Assembly (NCBI GenBank): GCA_035578905.1
Contig: JAQJVL010000203.1
Location: 276,491-340,490 of the forward strand
DNA length: 64,000 bases
Reading direction: 5' to 3'
Source: Stictocephala bisonia
Lineage: Eukaryota > Arthropoda > Insecta > Hemiptera > Membracidae
In this document: positions 1 through 10,659 of the stretch, one piece after another
How the letters are laid out: the number at the start of each line of letters is the position of its first letter
How positions within the stretch are numbered: position 1 is the first letter of the stretch
The notes under the pieces: model-generated
Database searches by the model: none
The model's input: the letters and a program-made list of their open reading frames with translations, nothing else
What the model was told of the DNA's origin: nothing
Made by a program: the position numbers and the translations under genes

Positions 1-1
1 T

Positions 2-484
2 TATATTTATATCTTCTACATAAATAATGCTGTTGGTTAAATTTTGCAGTCTATTGGAAAGTTCCTTAATAAAATTATTTTCTGAATGACTATGATGTCT
101 ATAGATACAGAGTAACTTAAAATATGAATGATCAATAGTTATATTTAGCAATAAACAATCAGCAGTTTCCATATTCAAGTTAACTTGAGATACATTTATG
201 CTTTGGTCCACAAAGCACAACATACCCCCAGCTCTATAGCTGTTATTACAATTGGCAAAAATATTGAAACCTGGCAATTTGTAAAAATTTAATTCCTCAT
301 CGTTTATCCAAATTTCACTAAGAATAATAAAATTAATTTTCTTTTTGATTTGACTTATTTCTGCAATTAGGTTATTAAAATTTTTCCTCACACTCCTTAT
401 GTTAGCATATAGCAGAGAAAGCGAGCCCTTGGATTCAACATCGTAAAACAAACACAAATCATTATAATACACTTTAGAAACCAT
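2..484 (-). CDS. LINE ORF2, N-terminal endonuclease domain (partial)
   Basis: Reading from the ATG at 484 the frame is open for 161 codons to the window edge, with no stop. The product begins MVSKVYYN, then shows the order of an apurinic-like (EEP) endonuclease: SLLYANIRSVRKNFNNL (the N-terminal N), FIILSEIW with the metal-binding E, a YRAGGMLCFV segment, and IIYVEDINI where the family has GDFN or GDINI. In a live LINE this domain nicks target DNA to prime reverse transcription. ORF1 ends 108 bp upstream. The G-to-E change in the DINI motif may be damage or lineage variation. The reverse transcriptase would lie to the left of the window. Established family knowledge supports the assignment; activity is not claimed. 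Confidence 0.85.
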   Translation of the reverse strand, partial: MVSKVYYNDLCLFYDVESKGSLSLLYANIRSVRKNFNNLIAEISQIKKKINFIILSEIWINDEELNFYKLPGFNIFANCNNSYRAGGMLCFVDQSINVSQVNLNMETADCLLLNITIDHSYFKLLCIYRHHSHSENNFIKELSNRLQNLTNSIIYVEDINI

Positions 485-592
485 TATAGTAAAACAAAAA
501 CCAAAATTTTAAATATAAACATTAGCAAAAACGTCATAAGCCTAAAAAGGCTATTCATGATCAAATTAATCTTATGAAATAGTAAACATGGC

Positions 593-1534
593 CTACCCAA
601 GCTTATCAATGTCATCCAAGGTACTCATCCTCTGTACTCTTTCCCCGGAAGCTTTCCTAACAAAAAACTTTCCATCACGGCACCAGACAAAAGCATATCC
701 TACATCCTGACACTTTTTCTTCAGCATAGCTAAGAACTGTTTGTTTTCTGGTGTCAGATGATCATTCACGTACATTCTGCCGGGAGGGAAGGCCTTGCTA
801 ATCTTGTCCGCGGTGAGATGTGCACTTTGGGTTCTCGCCTCTCGAAACTTGGAGAGAAGAGCTTCCTTGATGTCCCGGTCATGGAACTGGACCACTACAG
901 CGGTAAGGCGGTTCTTGTTGTAGGATGGGATCCTGTGGGCTGCTGCGATGCTGCTCAGCTGTACCTCCACTCCGTGTGCTACCCCCAAGTCTTTGACGTT
1001 GTGCTTGACGTCCTCCCGCGGTGTAGTAGGGATTCCGCTGATCTCTATATTTTTTTTCCTGCTATACAGTTCGATATTTCTCAGCCGTTCTTGTAGAACG
1101 TTCACTGTCTTACTTAAATTATCATTCTTCATGCGCAGTTCAGTATTTTCTTTCTTGATACAGGCCAGTTCTGTCATTATATTATTCATCAACACATTTG
1201 ATGCATCCACTTTGTCGGACAGGAATTGTATGGACGTCGATGTCTCATTCATTTCAGATCATACATTTTTAAATTCACTAAACATTTCTTTTTTTAAATC
1301 ATCAAGCACTCGTATAAGGAATTCCTTGGTAATTGCAGTACTGGCTGCAGACGACTTACTGCTAGTAGATAATTGACGACAGTCTTTACACTTCCAGTTT
1401 TTAAGCGATCGCGTTGATACGCCATCACTGTCGTTCTTGATACAGGTGGCGTGGAACACAGAGCCACACACTCCGGCACACTTAACCTCATCACCGTTGT
1501 TAATTGTAACGTTACAGACGCCACAGAGAAGCAT
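593..1534 (-). pseudogene. LINE ORF1: PHD finger + coiled coil + baculovirus FP-like C-terminus, one in-frame stop
   Basis: Two open stretches, 1534-1259 and 1252-593, are in the same frame and are separated only by TGA at 1259-1261 followed by two sense codons, so they are one ORF1 of about 313 codons broken by a single nonsense change. The first part has a PHD-type zinc finger (CGVC, CAGVCGSVFHATC, KCKDC). The second has a heptad-rich coiled coil (about 25 to 60 after the stop), then LYSRKKNIEISGIP, and ends in YVNDHLTPENKQFL and GYAFVWCRDGKFFVRK, the signature of the FP25-like C-terminal domain shared by insect retroelement ORF1s and baculovirus FP proteins. ORF1 proteins bind RNA as chaperones. 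A CGA-to-TGA transition would explain the stop. Confidence 0.85.
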
Positions 1535-1705
1535 TTAAAATAATAAATCAAAAAATGTTGCTCAAAAACGGGCTACAAATAAAACACTAACAGGCACTCA
1601 CACGGTTACAGTACACGTACAGTCAGGACACGCGCTACACACACGGAGCGATAAGCGAGACGTCTTATCTACTCAGCTGACTGAGCTGGACTGTAGCTGG
1701 ACTGT

Positions 1706-2284
1706 AGTAATAAATCAATTTTTAAGTATACAAAACTCATATACTATAACACAGTAACTAAAATATAATGTCCAGTGGGGCTGAGGCTGGTTTGAAACTG
1801 GAAGGTTGACTTGATAAATTTCTAAAAAGAAAAAGAAAAATTATCAGATAAATGTCATATACATTAAATACTTACTTACAAACTAACAGCCTAGAAACTA
1901 AGGAGGAAATAGAAGAGTAACTTACAACAACATATATTTTAGCATGAGAAAAAAATAATAAAACTCTGTGACAACTTCAAGAAAATGGAATAAAGTAAGT
2001 TAAACAACTTAATAGGATAATTTTATGAAAATCAAATTAGGCCCAAACACAGGTAATTAAATGGATTCCTGTAATAGAAGAAAACTTTAAATTATCAGGT
2101 ATAACAGAAACTGACATTTTCAAAACAGAATACATTCAGGCAACATATTTTGTACTTAAAGCTTTGTCAGAACCTTTAGTTTTGACTTAACTTACTTAAA
2201 GTTTTGATGAGAAGAAAAAACTGAAACAAGCTAGACAGTATAAGACAAAGTCTGATAGCGGTTATGAACAGTTCAAGATACCAT
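1706..2284. other. AT-rich spacer, no feature seen
   Basis: About 580 bp of low-complexity AT-rich DNA between the LINE leader and the next dispersed repeat. I see no codon-biased frame, tandem repeat or inverted repeat. Confidence 0.5.
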
Positions 2285-3035
2285 TGATAAGAGGGCTCTA
2301 AAGGGAAAGAAAATCTGTAAGTAATGCGACACTGGCGAGGAAGTTTGGAACTACGTCCTGTTAATTGGCCTGCGGGAGGAGTACTCCGCCGGGCAGAGCA
2401 CAGACAGAGTAGTTCCTGAATCATTTCCTCTGTAGAAGTTTTCGTAGTATTTAAAAAACCGGAAATGCATAATTAACCCCTCTCCTTGACCACCTAATTG
2501 TTTGTGTGTGACTTACTTTGGTTAAAAAAGCTAGCTGACTCTTTTCAACAATTGGCGATTTTAGTCAGTAGGCTACCAGTAATGATTTGCTTCATTTCCA
2601 AATACACGTTTTTTAATATATATTGTAGTAATACTAATAGTTGGTTGACGTCAGAGTTTACTGCATTTAATCCAATTATACACTAAAAATAAGAGGCTAT
2701 TAAATTATTGAACTTCTAATCGAAACGTACTTAAAAATCACGGGTTTTTGTCAAAATTTTACTCTTAAAACGTTTGAAATTTAAAATTGATTTGTATACC
2801 ACGCTTATTATACCTAACAATTGAAGAGTTTGTTATAAAAATGGGGCTAGGCAAGCTTAAAGAACTGAGGACAACTATAAATAATGCATTTTAGTAAATA
2901 GCTGTAAAAATTGTTTAGCACCCTAAAAATGAGCTTTACGTATTTCATTCTTCAATATAAAGCTAAACATTTAAAAATAATAATGTATTTTGTATAGTCA
3001 ATTGAAGAATAAAACAAAATAATGCTAAATGATAC
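2285..3035 (+). repeat. Dispersed repeat family Y, copy 1
   Basis: Begins AGAGGGCTCTAAAGGGAAAG and ends near TTGAAGAATAAAACAAAAT. The same order of blocks occurs at 31955-33107: the GAGGGCTCT start, a GGAACTACGTCC block, an AATCATTTCCT block, TTTTCGTAGTATTT, TTCAACAATTG, and the ATTGAAGAGTTTG block. No protein is recognisable in either copy. GC content falls from the start to the end. The family could be a long SINE tail or a non-autonomous DNA element; no duplication was identified. Confidence 0.7.
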
Positions 3036-3073
3036 AAACAAAAATATTTTAACATTTTAATAGCAATAATATT

Positions 3074-3577
3074 GTGACATCTAGAGTGGCCTCTATCCTG
3101 GGAACCGGTGATGCGGAAGTAATGGATGGGTCGCTGACCACCTGCCCTGCTTGTTTACAACCTTTGGGGCACAATGGCTTACGCATGAACGCCCCTTACC
3201 TCTTCAATGGACTTCTAGAAGGTTCTAGGTTGACGAGCCAGCTCTGTCATGGAACTTCGGGCGCAGGGGAATTCAAGAAGTTTCTAGATGGAGACCTGCA
3301 GGTGATATATACGGCTCGGATACCAGAGTCAGTCAGTCAGTCAGTCAGTCAGTCAGTCAGTCTAGAGCCTACAGCCCGGGTGTTTGCAGCGACAGTGAGC
3401 GAGTTCTACAGTGCGAGTGAAGTGTCCGTGTAGAGTGAAGAGGTCTACGGAGAAGTTACCGGTGAGTGGTTCGTTGTGGGGATCAACGAAGGAGCAGTGC
3501 GGTACTTGTGGACGACTTCTGAAGGGACACTGAAGAAACTGTGAGTGAACTGTTAGCATTGGACTGTAGGTAGTAGG
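3074..3577 (+). promoter_or_regulatory. GC-rich island with TATA + TCAGT initiator; LTR-like or promoter-like
   Basis: A 500-bp GC-rich block in AT-rich surroundings. TATATA lies at 3306-3311; a run of (CAGT)n starts at 3329, giving several TCAGT arthropod initiator matches 25 to 33 bp downstream of the TATA box. Further down, ACCG|GTGAGTGG near 3459-3470 matches a splice donor. This order (TATA, Inr, short leader, donor) suits an LTR R-U5 region or a cellular promoter. An open frame of 119 codons (3074-3433) crosses it, but its product matches nothing I know and it starts at a non-ATG codon, so I do not call it a gene. Confidence 0.4.
3329..3362. repeat. (CAGT)n microsatellite
   Basis: Eight uninterrupted CAGT units sit exactly where the initiator of the adjacent TATA box is expected, multiplying the TCAGT motif. 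Confidence 0.95.
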
Positions 3578-3765
3578 GAATCTAGTAAAGTCATTTCGTA
3601 GTCAGTAGTTGTAAATAAAAGTAGGAAATCTAGTAGAGTCACTTTATAGTTAGTAATTGTAAATAATAGTAGAGAATCTAGGAAAGCCACTTTTTAGAGC
3701 TAGGAATTGTAATTAAAAGAAAGGAATTTAGTAAAGTCACTTTGCAATTAGTAGTTGTAATTATT
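3578..3765 (+). repeat. Tandem repeat, about 48-bp unit, 4 copies
   Basis: Units begin GAATCTAGTAAAGTCA or variants at about 3578, 3624, 3673 and 3723, each containing AGTTGTAAATAA-type ends. Units differ from each other by several substitutions, so the array is old. It lies just downstream of the GC island. Confidence 0.8.
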
Positions 3766-4229
3766 GATGCCATCTAAGATTGTAAATATAAATTAGTTTA
3801 ACTGTAACAGTAGGCCTAATAGTAAATTGTACTTTTCACAATAGTTAAAGTTAAGGAATTAATCCATTTAATTGTAATAAGTTAATTTTATAGATTTAAT
3901 AAATTTAGTAATTGTTTAGTATATCGTGTTGCTTATTTGTAAAACCCACATAGTGATTAATTATTTATAGATTAGGACAAATTAAAAAAACGTCATAATA
4001 TTACCACATGTCAATTAAGTTGTAGTTTGTTTAATAATTATTGTACGGTTTTTACAATTCTTTTTAGCTAAATAACAAATCATTTAAAATATTATGTATT
4101 GTACAAAGGTATTGTAAGTACAGTAGCACATACAATAGTTTTCTTACTAAGATAATTACAACATAAACACACAAATTAACAATCATTAATAATAGCCTAG
4201 TTAATATGTGTACAATGTTTTATCTGCTT
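3766..4229. other. AT-rich spacer, no feature seen
   Basis: About 460 bp, strongly AT-rich with homopolymer runs. Nothing recognisable. Confidence 0.5.
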
Positions 4230-4384
4230 AGGGAATGTGTTATATAGATTACTAGATTACTTCAATGTACAGTATTAAAAAGCCATAACAGTGGACAATA
4301 TGGGGATATTTTGTAACAGCAAACATTTTCTGGAATAAATATGAAAAGAGAGAACTGTCCGAGGTATATGAGGACATCTATTAA
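4230..4384 (+). repeat. Flanking direct repeat A, left copy
   Basis: Starts AGGGAATGTGTTATATA and ends GAGGACATCTATTAA. A diverged second copy lies at 5353-5491 with shared blocks TTTGTAACAGCAAA, CTGGAATAAATATGAAAAG and GAGGACATCTATTAA. The 0.97 kb between the copies starts TTAACTCTTTGCCG and ends near GGAGTGCAAAGGGAA, weakly reminiscent of a piggyBac-type element, but no transposase is present. Confidence 0.7.
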
Positions 4385-5352
4385 CTCTTTGCCGTGTTAG
4401 AAAAGTACTAGCGAAAAACTCCATGCCTAGTTTGCCAATTGTGTAAGGGTTTCATAAAAAATCATAATTTAGTTATTTCATAACTTAGAACTACGATTTA
4501 TTTTCGTTTTTATTTCTTACAACATTCTACGTGTAAATACAAATTAAAAAAATTAATTTATAATTTTTTCTACTTTATTAAAATTTGTATCTAAAAGATT
4601 TTATAAAAGTTAACTTTGAACCCTTATGACTCAAAATAATTGCTTTAACCTATTATAAACCATTGTTATTATTTAGTTCCTTGTATAATTACAAACTTGT
4701 ATGCAACATTTCGTGCACATAACTTCATAAATAAATCCATGGTAAGCAATTGTTGAAATCTTGAAAAATTATAAATTTAGCTTGTAAACAGTATATTATG
4801 CACTCTTGTCAACTTTGTTTCTGAAGCACCAGTCACATTTATTTCATTTCTCCAAATTATGAATTAGTAACTATAAATGTAAAAAAATACAAATATATGT
4901 ATTTATTTATAAAATTTTTATTGGTAAAACGCACTAGGTCAAAAGTCGTAAAATAATAAAAATTGTTAAACAGCTGATAAAATGTTATAGAAACTTGAAA
5001 AAACATAAATTGCATAAAAAAACTTAACATACGCTTAAAAACAAAAACAAAACATGGGAAGAATAACGTAAACAACTGACCCTCCCGCGCAAACACCGTG
5101 TGACAGTGTCAGTCATTCGTGCGCCAAAACAGCCGATAAAAAACTACCGCTTATAGAAACAATTCGATAGAGTGGACTATAAAGTACTACTACGCTAAAC
5201 TATAACTATCGAAGTTTATTATATCGTAATTTGAGTGCATTTGGAAAGTTTGTAAAGCCAGCAAGAGGTATATTTTGAACGTCCGAAATATAGGACGGCG
5301 GAGTTTTTGGTACATTTAGCGAACGTCCGATATATCGGATGTCGGAGTGCAA
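4385..5352. other. 0.97-kb AT-rich interior between direct repeats A
   Basis: No coding potential seen. It contains two palindromic motifs at its right end (see 5274-5346). Open frames here are low-complexity F/Y/N-rich strings from AT-rich DNA. Confidence 0.5.
5274..5346. repeat. Pair of GTCCGA...TCGGAC palindromes
   Basis: GAACGTCCGAAATATAGGAC and GAACGTCCGATATATCGGAT occur as direct copies about 47 bp apart; the second contains the perfect palindrome TCCGATATATCGGA. They could be protein-binding sites or subterminal transposon repeats. Confidence 0.7.
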
Positions 5353-5491
5353 AGGGAATGTGTTGTATATATTATTTAAATTTATTAAAAAGACATAACT
5401 CTAGAAATTATGGGAATATTTGTAACAGCAAAAAGTGTCTGGAATAAATATGAAAAGAGAACTATTCGAGGTACATGAGGACATCTATTAA
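5353..5491 (+). repeat. Flanking direct repeat A, right copy
   Basis: Second copy of the block at 4230-4384, same orientation, diverged by substitutions and small indels. Both copies end in GAGGACATCTATTAA. Confidence 0.7.
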
Positions 5492-5661
5492 AATATATTT
5501 ATTAATGTTATGATTTATGACTAAACTATTTCCTTTGCGATTTCTTTTCGAAACGTTCAGTTTTATTAGCACATATTTAACAATATTTGTAAGTGCTAAA
5601 GTTGCAATGTACGCTAATTAAACACACGAATCACTGAATACAATGTTTCTTAAAGCTACAT

Positions 5662-5780
5662 ATGGCAAACACCTTATTTCTGGCGTTGAGATGTGCTACT
5701 AAAATGGCAAACGCCTTATTTCAGGTGTTGAGATGTGCTACTGAAATGGCAAACGCCTGATTTCAGACGTTGAGACGCGG
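5662..5780 (+). repeat. 42-bp tandem repeat, 3 copies
   Basis: Units start ATGGCAAACRCC at 5662, 5704 and 5746, exactly 42 bp apart, and contain TTGAGATGTGCTACT. The last unit is diverged. Confidence 0.9.
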
Positions 5781-5813
5781 GCGCAAACCATCATTGTTAT
5801 TGGACACATCTTA

Positions 5814-6699
5814 GGCCTCTTTCACACGATCCGGCGAGCGCCGTGCGGCGCCCGCCGCGCCGCAAGCATGATGTTTTCACACGATGTTGGTTTCGTCCGG
5901 CGCGCGCCGCACGGCGCTCCCGCATTTTGACTGTTCAGTTGAGGCTTAGCTATTAAAATGTTAACATCGCGGAAGAAGAAAGTTTTAGCTATGTACTAGC
6001 TATGGAGACGGCGAATAAGAAGAAAAATAGGCGGTTTTGGATTCACCCATTGCTTCAAAATCGAAATACTTCTGGGTCATTCAAAGTTTTATTCAATTCA
6101 TTGCGGAACAGTGAGGAAAGATTCTTTTCGTACTTTCGCATGTCAATCAAATCATTTGATGAACTTTATGACAAACTGAAAGACAAGCTGCAAAAACAAG
6201 ATACAAACATGAGGAACTCCATCCAACCTATGGAAATGCTTGCCGTTACAATAAGGGAAATTTACAGCGTGTTTCGCGAGAGGTGGACAAAACTTCGGGA
6301 AATGGTTCTATTTTAATTTTGGAACTTTTTACTTGTGTTTCACTCATTTTTACTCACACACTTCAACAACAAAACACAACATTTGAACAAAAACAATACT
6401 GTAGTATACACGTACGTCTTCACTCTCCATTGGCAGATCCAAGACTGGAGGTTCGGCCGCGCGGCGCGCGCCGGACCGTGTGAAAACCTCAATAAGAAAC
6501 AATAGCCCTTCGCAGAGTGGTCCGGCGTGGACGCCGCATGTCCGGCGTAGGGGAGTCCGGCGGGAATATGCGCGCCGCGCGGCGTATCCGCCGTGCGGCG
6601 CTCGCCGGATCTCGTGTGGAGAGACTTATCTACTCCCATAGCCCAACGCCGCATCAGGCGATCGCCGCACGGCGCTCGCCGGATCGTGTGAAAGAGGCC
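5814..6699 (+). mobile_element. PIF/Harbinger element, internally deleted, with TTA target duplication
   Basis: An 886-bp element. The left end GGCCTCTTTCACACGATCCG and the right end are inverted copies for about 37 bp (continuing GCGAGCGCCGTGCGGCG). TTA flanks it on both sides (5811-5813, 6700-6702), the Harbinger-type target duplication. GC-rich subterminal copies of the CCGGCG...TTTCACAC motif recur inside (about 5876-5920, 6450-6490, 6520-6600). It carries only the first part of a transposase gene (6002-6316), so it is a deletion derivative that would depend on a full-length relative. The near-identical termini suggest fairly recent movement. Confidence 0.9.
6002..6316 (+). pseudogene. 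Harbinger transposase, N-terminal fragment
   Basis: Starts with ATG (METANKKKNRRFWIHPLLQ) and shows the family's N-terminal order: RRFWIHP, LFNSLRNSEERFFSYFRMS, FDELYDKL, KQDTNMRNSIQPMEMLAVTIR. After that residue (about 85) the sequence no longer matches and ends in an unrelated 19-residue tail. Harbinger transposases normally run to 350-450 residues with the DDE catalytic core after this point; that core is missing here. The break falls around 6260 and marks the internal deletion. It lies within the TIR-bounded element at 5814-6699. A truncated protein, if made, could not cut DNA. Confidence 0.85.
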
Positions 6700-6702
6700 T
6701 TA

Positions 6703-7439
6703 GACGCTATGACGATGTTTTTGGTATCATGGAATCTACATTAGTTGCGGATTACAGTGATATGCAAACGTTATCGATTATTTGACATGGCCTAATGATT
6801 GTGAATATGAGAATTTTACCGTTTTCAACTTGCTAATTGTTTGCAAGTATACGACCATGGAAATTTGTTTGTTATGTAATTATGCGTTTTAGACTGTTTA
6901 TATGTTGCTCAGTGTGTATTAGGAAGTTTATTTAGTGATATTATAATATAATAAAGTGATATATCAGTGTATTATATATGGTCAAAATATATAAAAATAT
7001 GTATATATTTATTTATATATGTCACAACCTGATATGTTATTATGTTTATATAACTATTTTTATGGCTATAAATATTTATATTCCCTTATTAATTATTTAT
7101 TTATGTATTTGTTATAGCATGTTTTTAGCTAATTTTTAGTACAAAAATTAACGTTGTAGTGTTTTTTTGACATTACTAAGGCCAAATCACATTCTATATT
7201 CAATTCCACTTCACTAAAATATACAATATATGATACAAATTATTTACAAAAATGCACTAATTAGTCCAAAATGTGACCACTAAAGAATCCACAATGTGGA
7301 TGATGAATATCACTACATATCTATAAAGAGCTATTTTGTATTATTTTTAAAACGTCTTTATGACACATATGACAGAGGCTGTCGGACGGACAACAAGCGA
7401 AAGTAATAAATGTACACCTCTCTGCACTCAGCGTAGGGA
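6703..7439. other. AT-rich spacer
   Basis: Very AT-rich with many TATAT runs (about 6940-7080). No gene or repeat recognised. Confidence 0.5.
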
Positions 7440-8531
7440 AAGGAAGTGAGTCTTTCCGCATGTAATTCCCACACACTACTCCTCCCTATAACCTCAAAGA
7501 TCAAAAAAGAAATGCCGCCCGCTACTGCCGTCTTAGTTGTCTGTCCTTGCTGTCGTTTAGAAAATATGTTCGTTTCGAAGTAGCATTTTAGGATACATAT
7601 AAACAAATGACGTAGTATTTTCACTATACCACACAGTTAACATAATTACGAGACAACATTTATGTTTCCTATATTTAGACTAACCTGAAATAAAATAAAT
7701 ATTAATGAATTTTATTGCTTTGAACAAGCTGGAATTATTGACATAAGGTTGAATGTAGTTATTTTTTAAGTAGTTTCTGTTTTATTTGTTAAACAAGTTG
7801 TATTATTATTGCATAAATGATTATTAAAGTATTTGGCACGCTATAGTAAATATTGTGCACTGTCATCACGAATAAACGCCGTATGTGAGGCTATAAATTG
7901 TTGTTAGATAATTGTACTACCATTATAAGGAAATGCACCTTCTAATATTACTCATAAATGAAATTAGCTTGAATAAAAAAAAAGGAAATCACCTAATTAA
8001 AAATTAAGCATGGCAGTTATGTAAAATGAAACACATATCAATCATACAATACATCCATCGAAGTTAAGTTGAATGAAGAAAGATTTTTACGAATGCAGCA
8101 GTAAAATTCATCCACGACTAAGAAGTTCGGGTTTTCGCCACTTGGATCTCATGAATCACCGCACTTTTGGGCAATAAATTACCATCCAGGCTTTTGCTAG
8201 GTCCAATATTGTAGCTAAACCTTTGAAGATATCGATCTAAAACCAAAACTAAATTGAAACAAGATACATTTCTGACTAGAATCGCTTTTTAAAATTTCGA
8301 TAATCGTTCTAGTTTTAATTTGGCACTCTTTTAAATATTGGACTTCAATAACATACAAAATTAAAATAAAGAAGAATTTGAAATTTTCACAAAGCCGGTC
8401 TAGTCAAAAAAGTCTTTATCTTTAAACAGATATTTCATTTTTAATTTTACGATAGTAAACAAAGGTAGTTGCTTGGACAGCGCAAAGCAATTTTTACGAT
8501 ATTCAGTGCGGGGGTTTAGAGCCCTCTTAAG
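7440..8531 (-). repeat. Dispersed repeat family X, copy 1 (about 1.1 kb)
   Basis: Matches 36740-37841 in the same orientation over its whole length. Shared blocks include TTCGAAGTWGC, TAGTAAATATTGTGCACTGT (followed by CATNACGAATAAACG), CATCCATCGAWGTTAAGTT, CCACTTGGATCTCA, GATATCGATCTRAAA and the terminal GCGGGGGTTT-RGAGCCCTCTTAAG. No protein motif seen in either copy. The last 14 bp, read on the minus strand as CTTAAGAGGGCTCTAAA, equal the first bases of family Y, so the two families share a terminus. Confidence 0.8.
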
Positions 8532-10625
8532 GGCCAAAAGCCATTTTTGAAATTTTTAATTTTTTTATAAAATTCAATTTTTAAGTCCTTTTGAGCATTA
8601 TTTCTTGTATTTTTTACTCTATGTTATAATAGTGCATTTAAAATTTTTTTTAAATTTTACTAAACTGCATTGATTGTGACTCTTATGGTTAATATGACTT
8701 TCCCTCAGGTTTTGTATTATTTTCATACATATTTATATATAATGTAGAAATATTGTAAGTTTTTTATCAGTGCATTATTACAGCAAAACTACTTATTTTT
8801 ATATACACGATTACGTACATGCTCAACTGGAAAGACTCAACACGCAAACGAGGCCTTACATGGACTGATATGGAGTAAAAGTCCCAAAGTTACATTTGCA
8901 ACGTAGAGTTGAGGCTGCTGTAAGATAGGACGTATGTATATATAATGAAGGATACTTCCTAACTACTGCTCAGCTTCTAAACCGTCGGACTGTCTCCTGG
9001 TTCAAATACTGTCAGTCTCGCGAAGAAAAGAGACTCGAATCGTCTACGTTGTCATAAAGCAAGATCAACCGAAAAGTACAGGAAATACAGAAAGCTGTGG
9101 AAATAAAGCAAGTTAAGATAAAAAGAGTCGAAAAAGGCCAGAGAGGAAAAAGGCTATGAATTAGGGGAGTTTTAGAAGGTAAATGCATTGTATTTTGTCA
9201 AAAAAAAAAAACGTTATACTCAATTTGCCGTAGATAATATTTTCCTTGTTTTACTGTCTAAAATGTTAAATAAGTTGGTAACCAGATACGATAGAACCTT
9301 GAAATTTTTACCACGTCATCATGATAGTACATCATACATCTTAGAGTATGAAAAAACTTCTAGGAAAAAAGATTTTTTTCTCTAATTTATTATTTTTTTT
9401 CTCTAAAAAACTCATTATTTTTGTAGGTATTTAAGTTAGATTCTAAAAGATGTTCAATTATGTGTTCAATAACATATAAAAATGTTATTAAATTTGGATG
9501 AAAGGCAAAAAAGCTATTCAATTTATTTCAAAAACAAAAAACAAGAAAAAAACAAATATATATTTACAATTTCAACGTAATATCCATTTTTTCATATAAA
9601 TTTTCTTTTTCTCAACAAAGAAATATAAACCATTAATATAATATTAATTTTATTAAATTAAAAAAAGTCTATCGAGGGAAGCTGATCCTCTTAAACAGGA
9701 ATAAATAGTACAAGTTCTTACTTCCTCGTTGAAGTTACAAACCAAAAAGCTCCTCGACCTCTACCTCAGAGTTTTAAGAATATAAGGCTAAGCTTGATCC
9801 CAAGAAGTCTGTCAAGGCAAAATTTATGTTTTGTTGAGCAGCTTGATGTGTTCGTGGTATGAGGATGAAATTACTGATCAGCACTTTGATGAGTGGAGTA
9901 CGAGAGACTTTACGAGAATATAATCAATGTATTAGGAAATCAGATATCCTTACTTGTTCAAGCGACGACCTCAAACAAAGGATCCTTACTAAAGATGTGG
10001 TCGGATGTTATTACCGAGGGTTAATTTTTTTAATTTCAAAACTAATTTCTTCAATTTAACGTTTTTAATGGTAAATTTAATTATAGAAGTTTCAGGCTCC
10101 AGTTCCTTAAATACGATCTTTTGGCCGTAATCGAAGAGAATACAACTACACCAAACTGAAATGTTAATTAGCCTCTTGTCAAGGTCAGTGGGAAAAAAGG
10201 GAAGATATGTTCAGGAAAACACATACTCAGTGATTATTCCGAGAAGGACTCTTGTACGTTCTAGGGCATACAAGGTGCTTTCTGGATGAACAATGTTTAC
10301 TTAATCAAGTTACACGGACCTGTATTCAGTGAACAGTCTGTTCCTCTGTGTCACACACAATACGAAGCGTGTAACGGACCTGACAAATACACACAAAGGT
10401 ATCGGGATCGACATCTCTAATCCAATTAAATGGCAACAACTGGTCGTGTTGTATTCAATGTGATCTTTACCCCCATTAGGTGGACCTTGTTTAACACGGC
10501 CAAGTTAGTAGACGAAACGTTAGTTCTAAAAACTGTATAAAGATTTATTATCAAAAGTAATTTACTTTAGTAGCAACTTCATAACTTAAAATAATTAGAG
10601 TAATTATATGCATCTGTTATTCAGA
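8532..10625. other. No gene seen (2.1 kb)
   Basis: AT-rich unique-looking sequence. Short frames at 9188-9385 and 9859-10059 lack domain signatures or codon bias. No tandem or inverted repeat stands out. Confidence 0.45.
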
Positions 10626-10659
10626 ATTTCCAGAGGCGGGCATTTTGGCCTCTCTCTCT

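Larger units (their letters stand above)
1..1705 (-). mobile_element. Non-LTR retrotransposon (LINE), 5' portion, cut by window edge
   Basis: ORF1 (593-1534) and the start of ORF2 (484 to the left edge) lie in tandem on the minus strand, 108 bp apart, as in two-ORF LINEs of the jockey/CR1 type. A GC-richer leader of about 170 bp precedes ORF1 (1535-1705) and probably is the 5' UTR; it contains a short direct duplication of AGCTGGACTGT near 1684-1706. The copy is thus near full length at its 5' end. The 3' half lies outside the window, so target-site duplications cannot be checked. Clade assignment is inference. Confidence 0.8.

Noticed and set aside
3074..3433. 119-codon gene in the GC island
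   Set aside because: Non-ATG start, crosses a microsatellite and no family resemblance.
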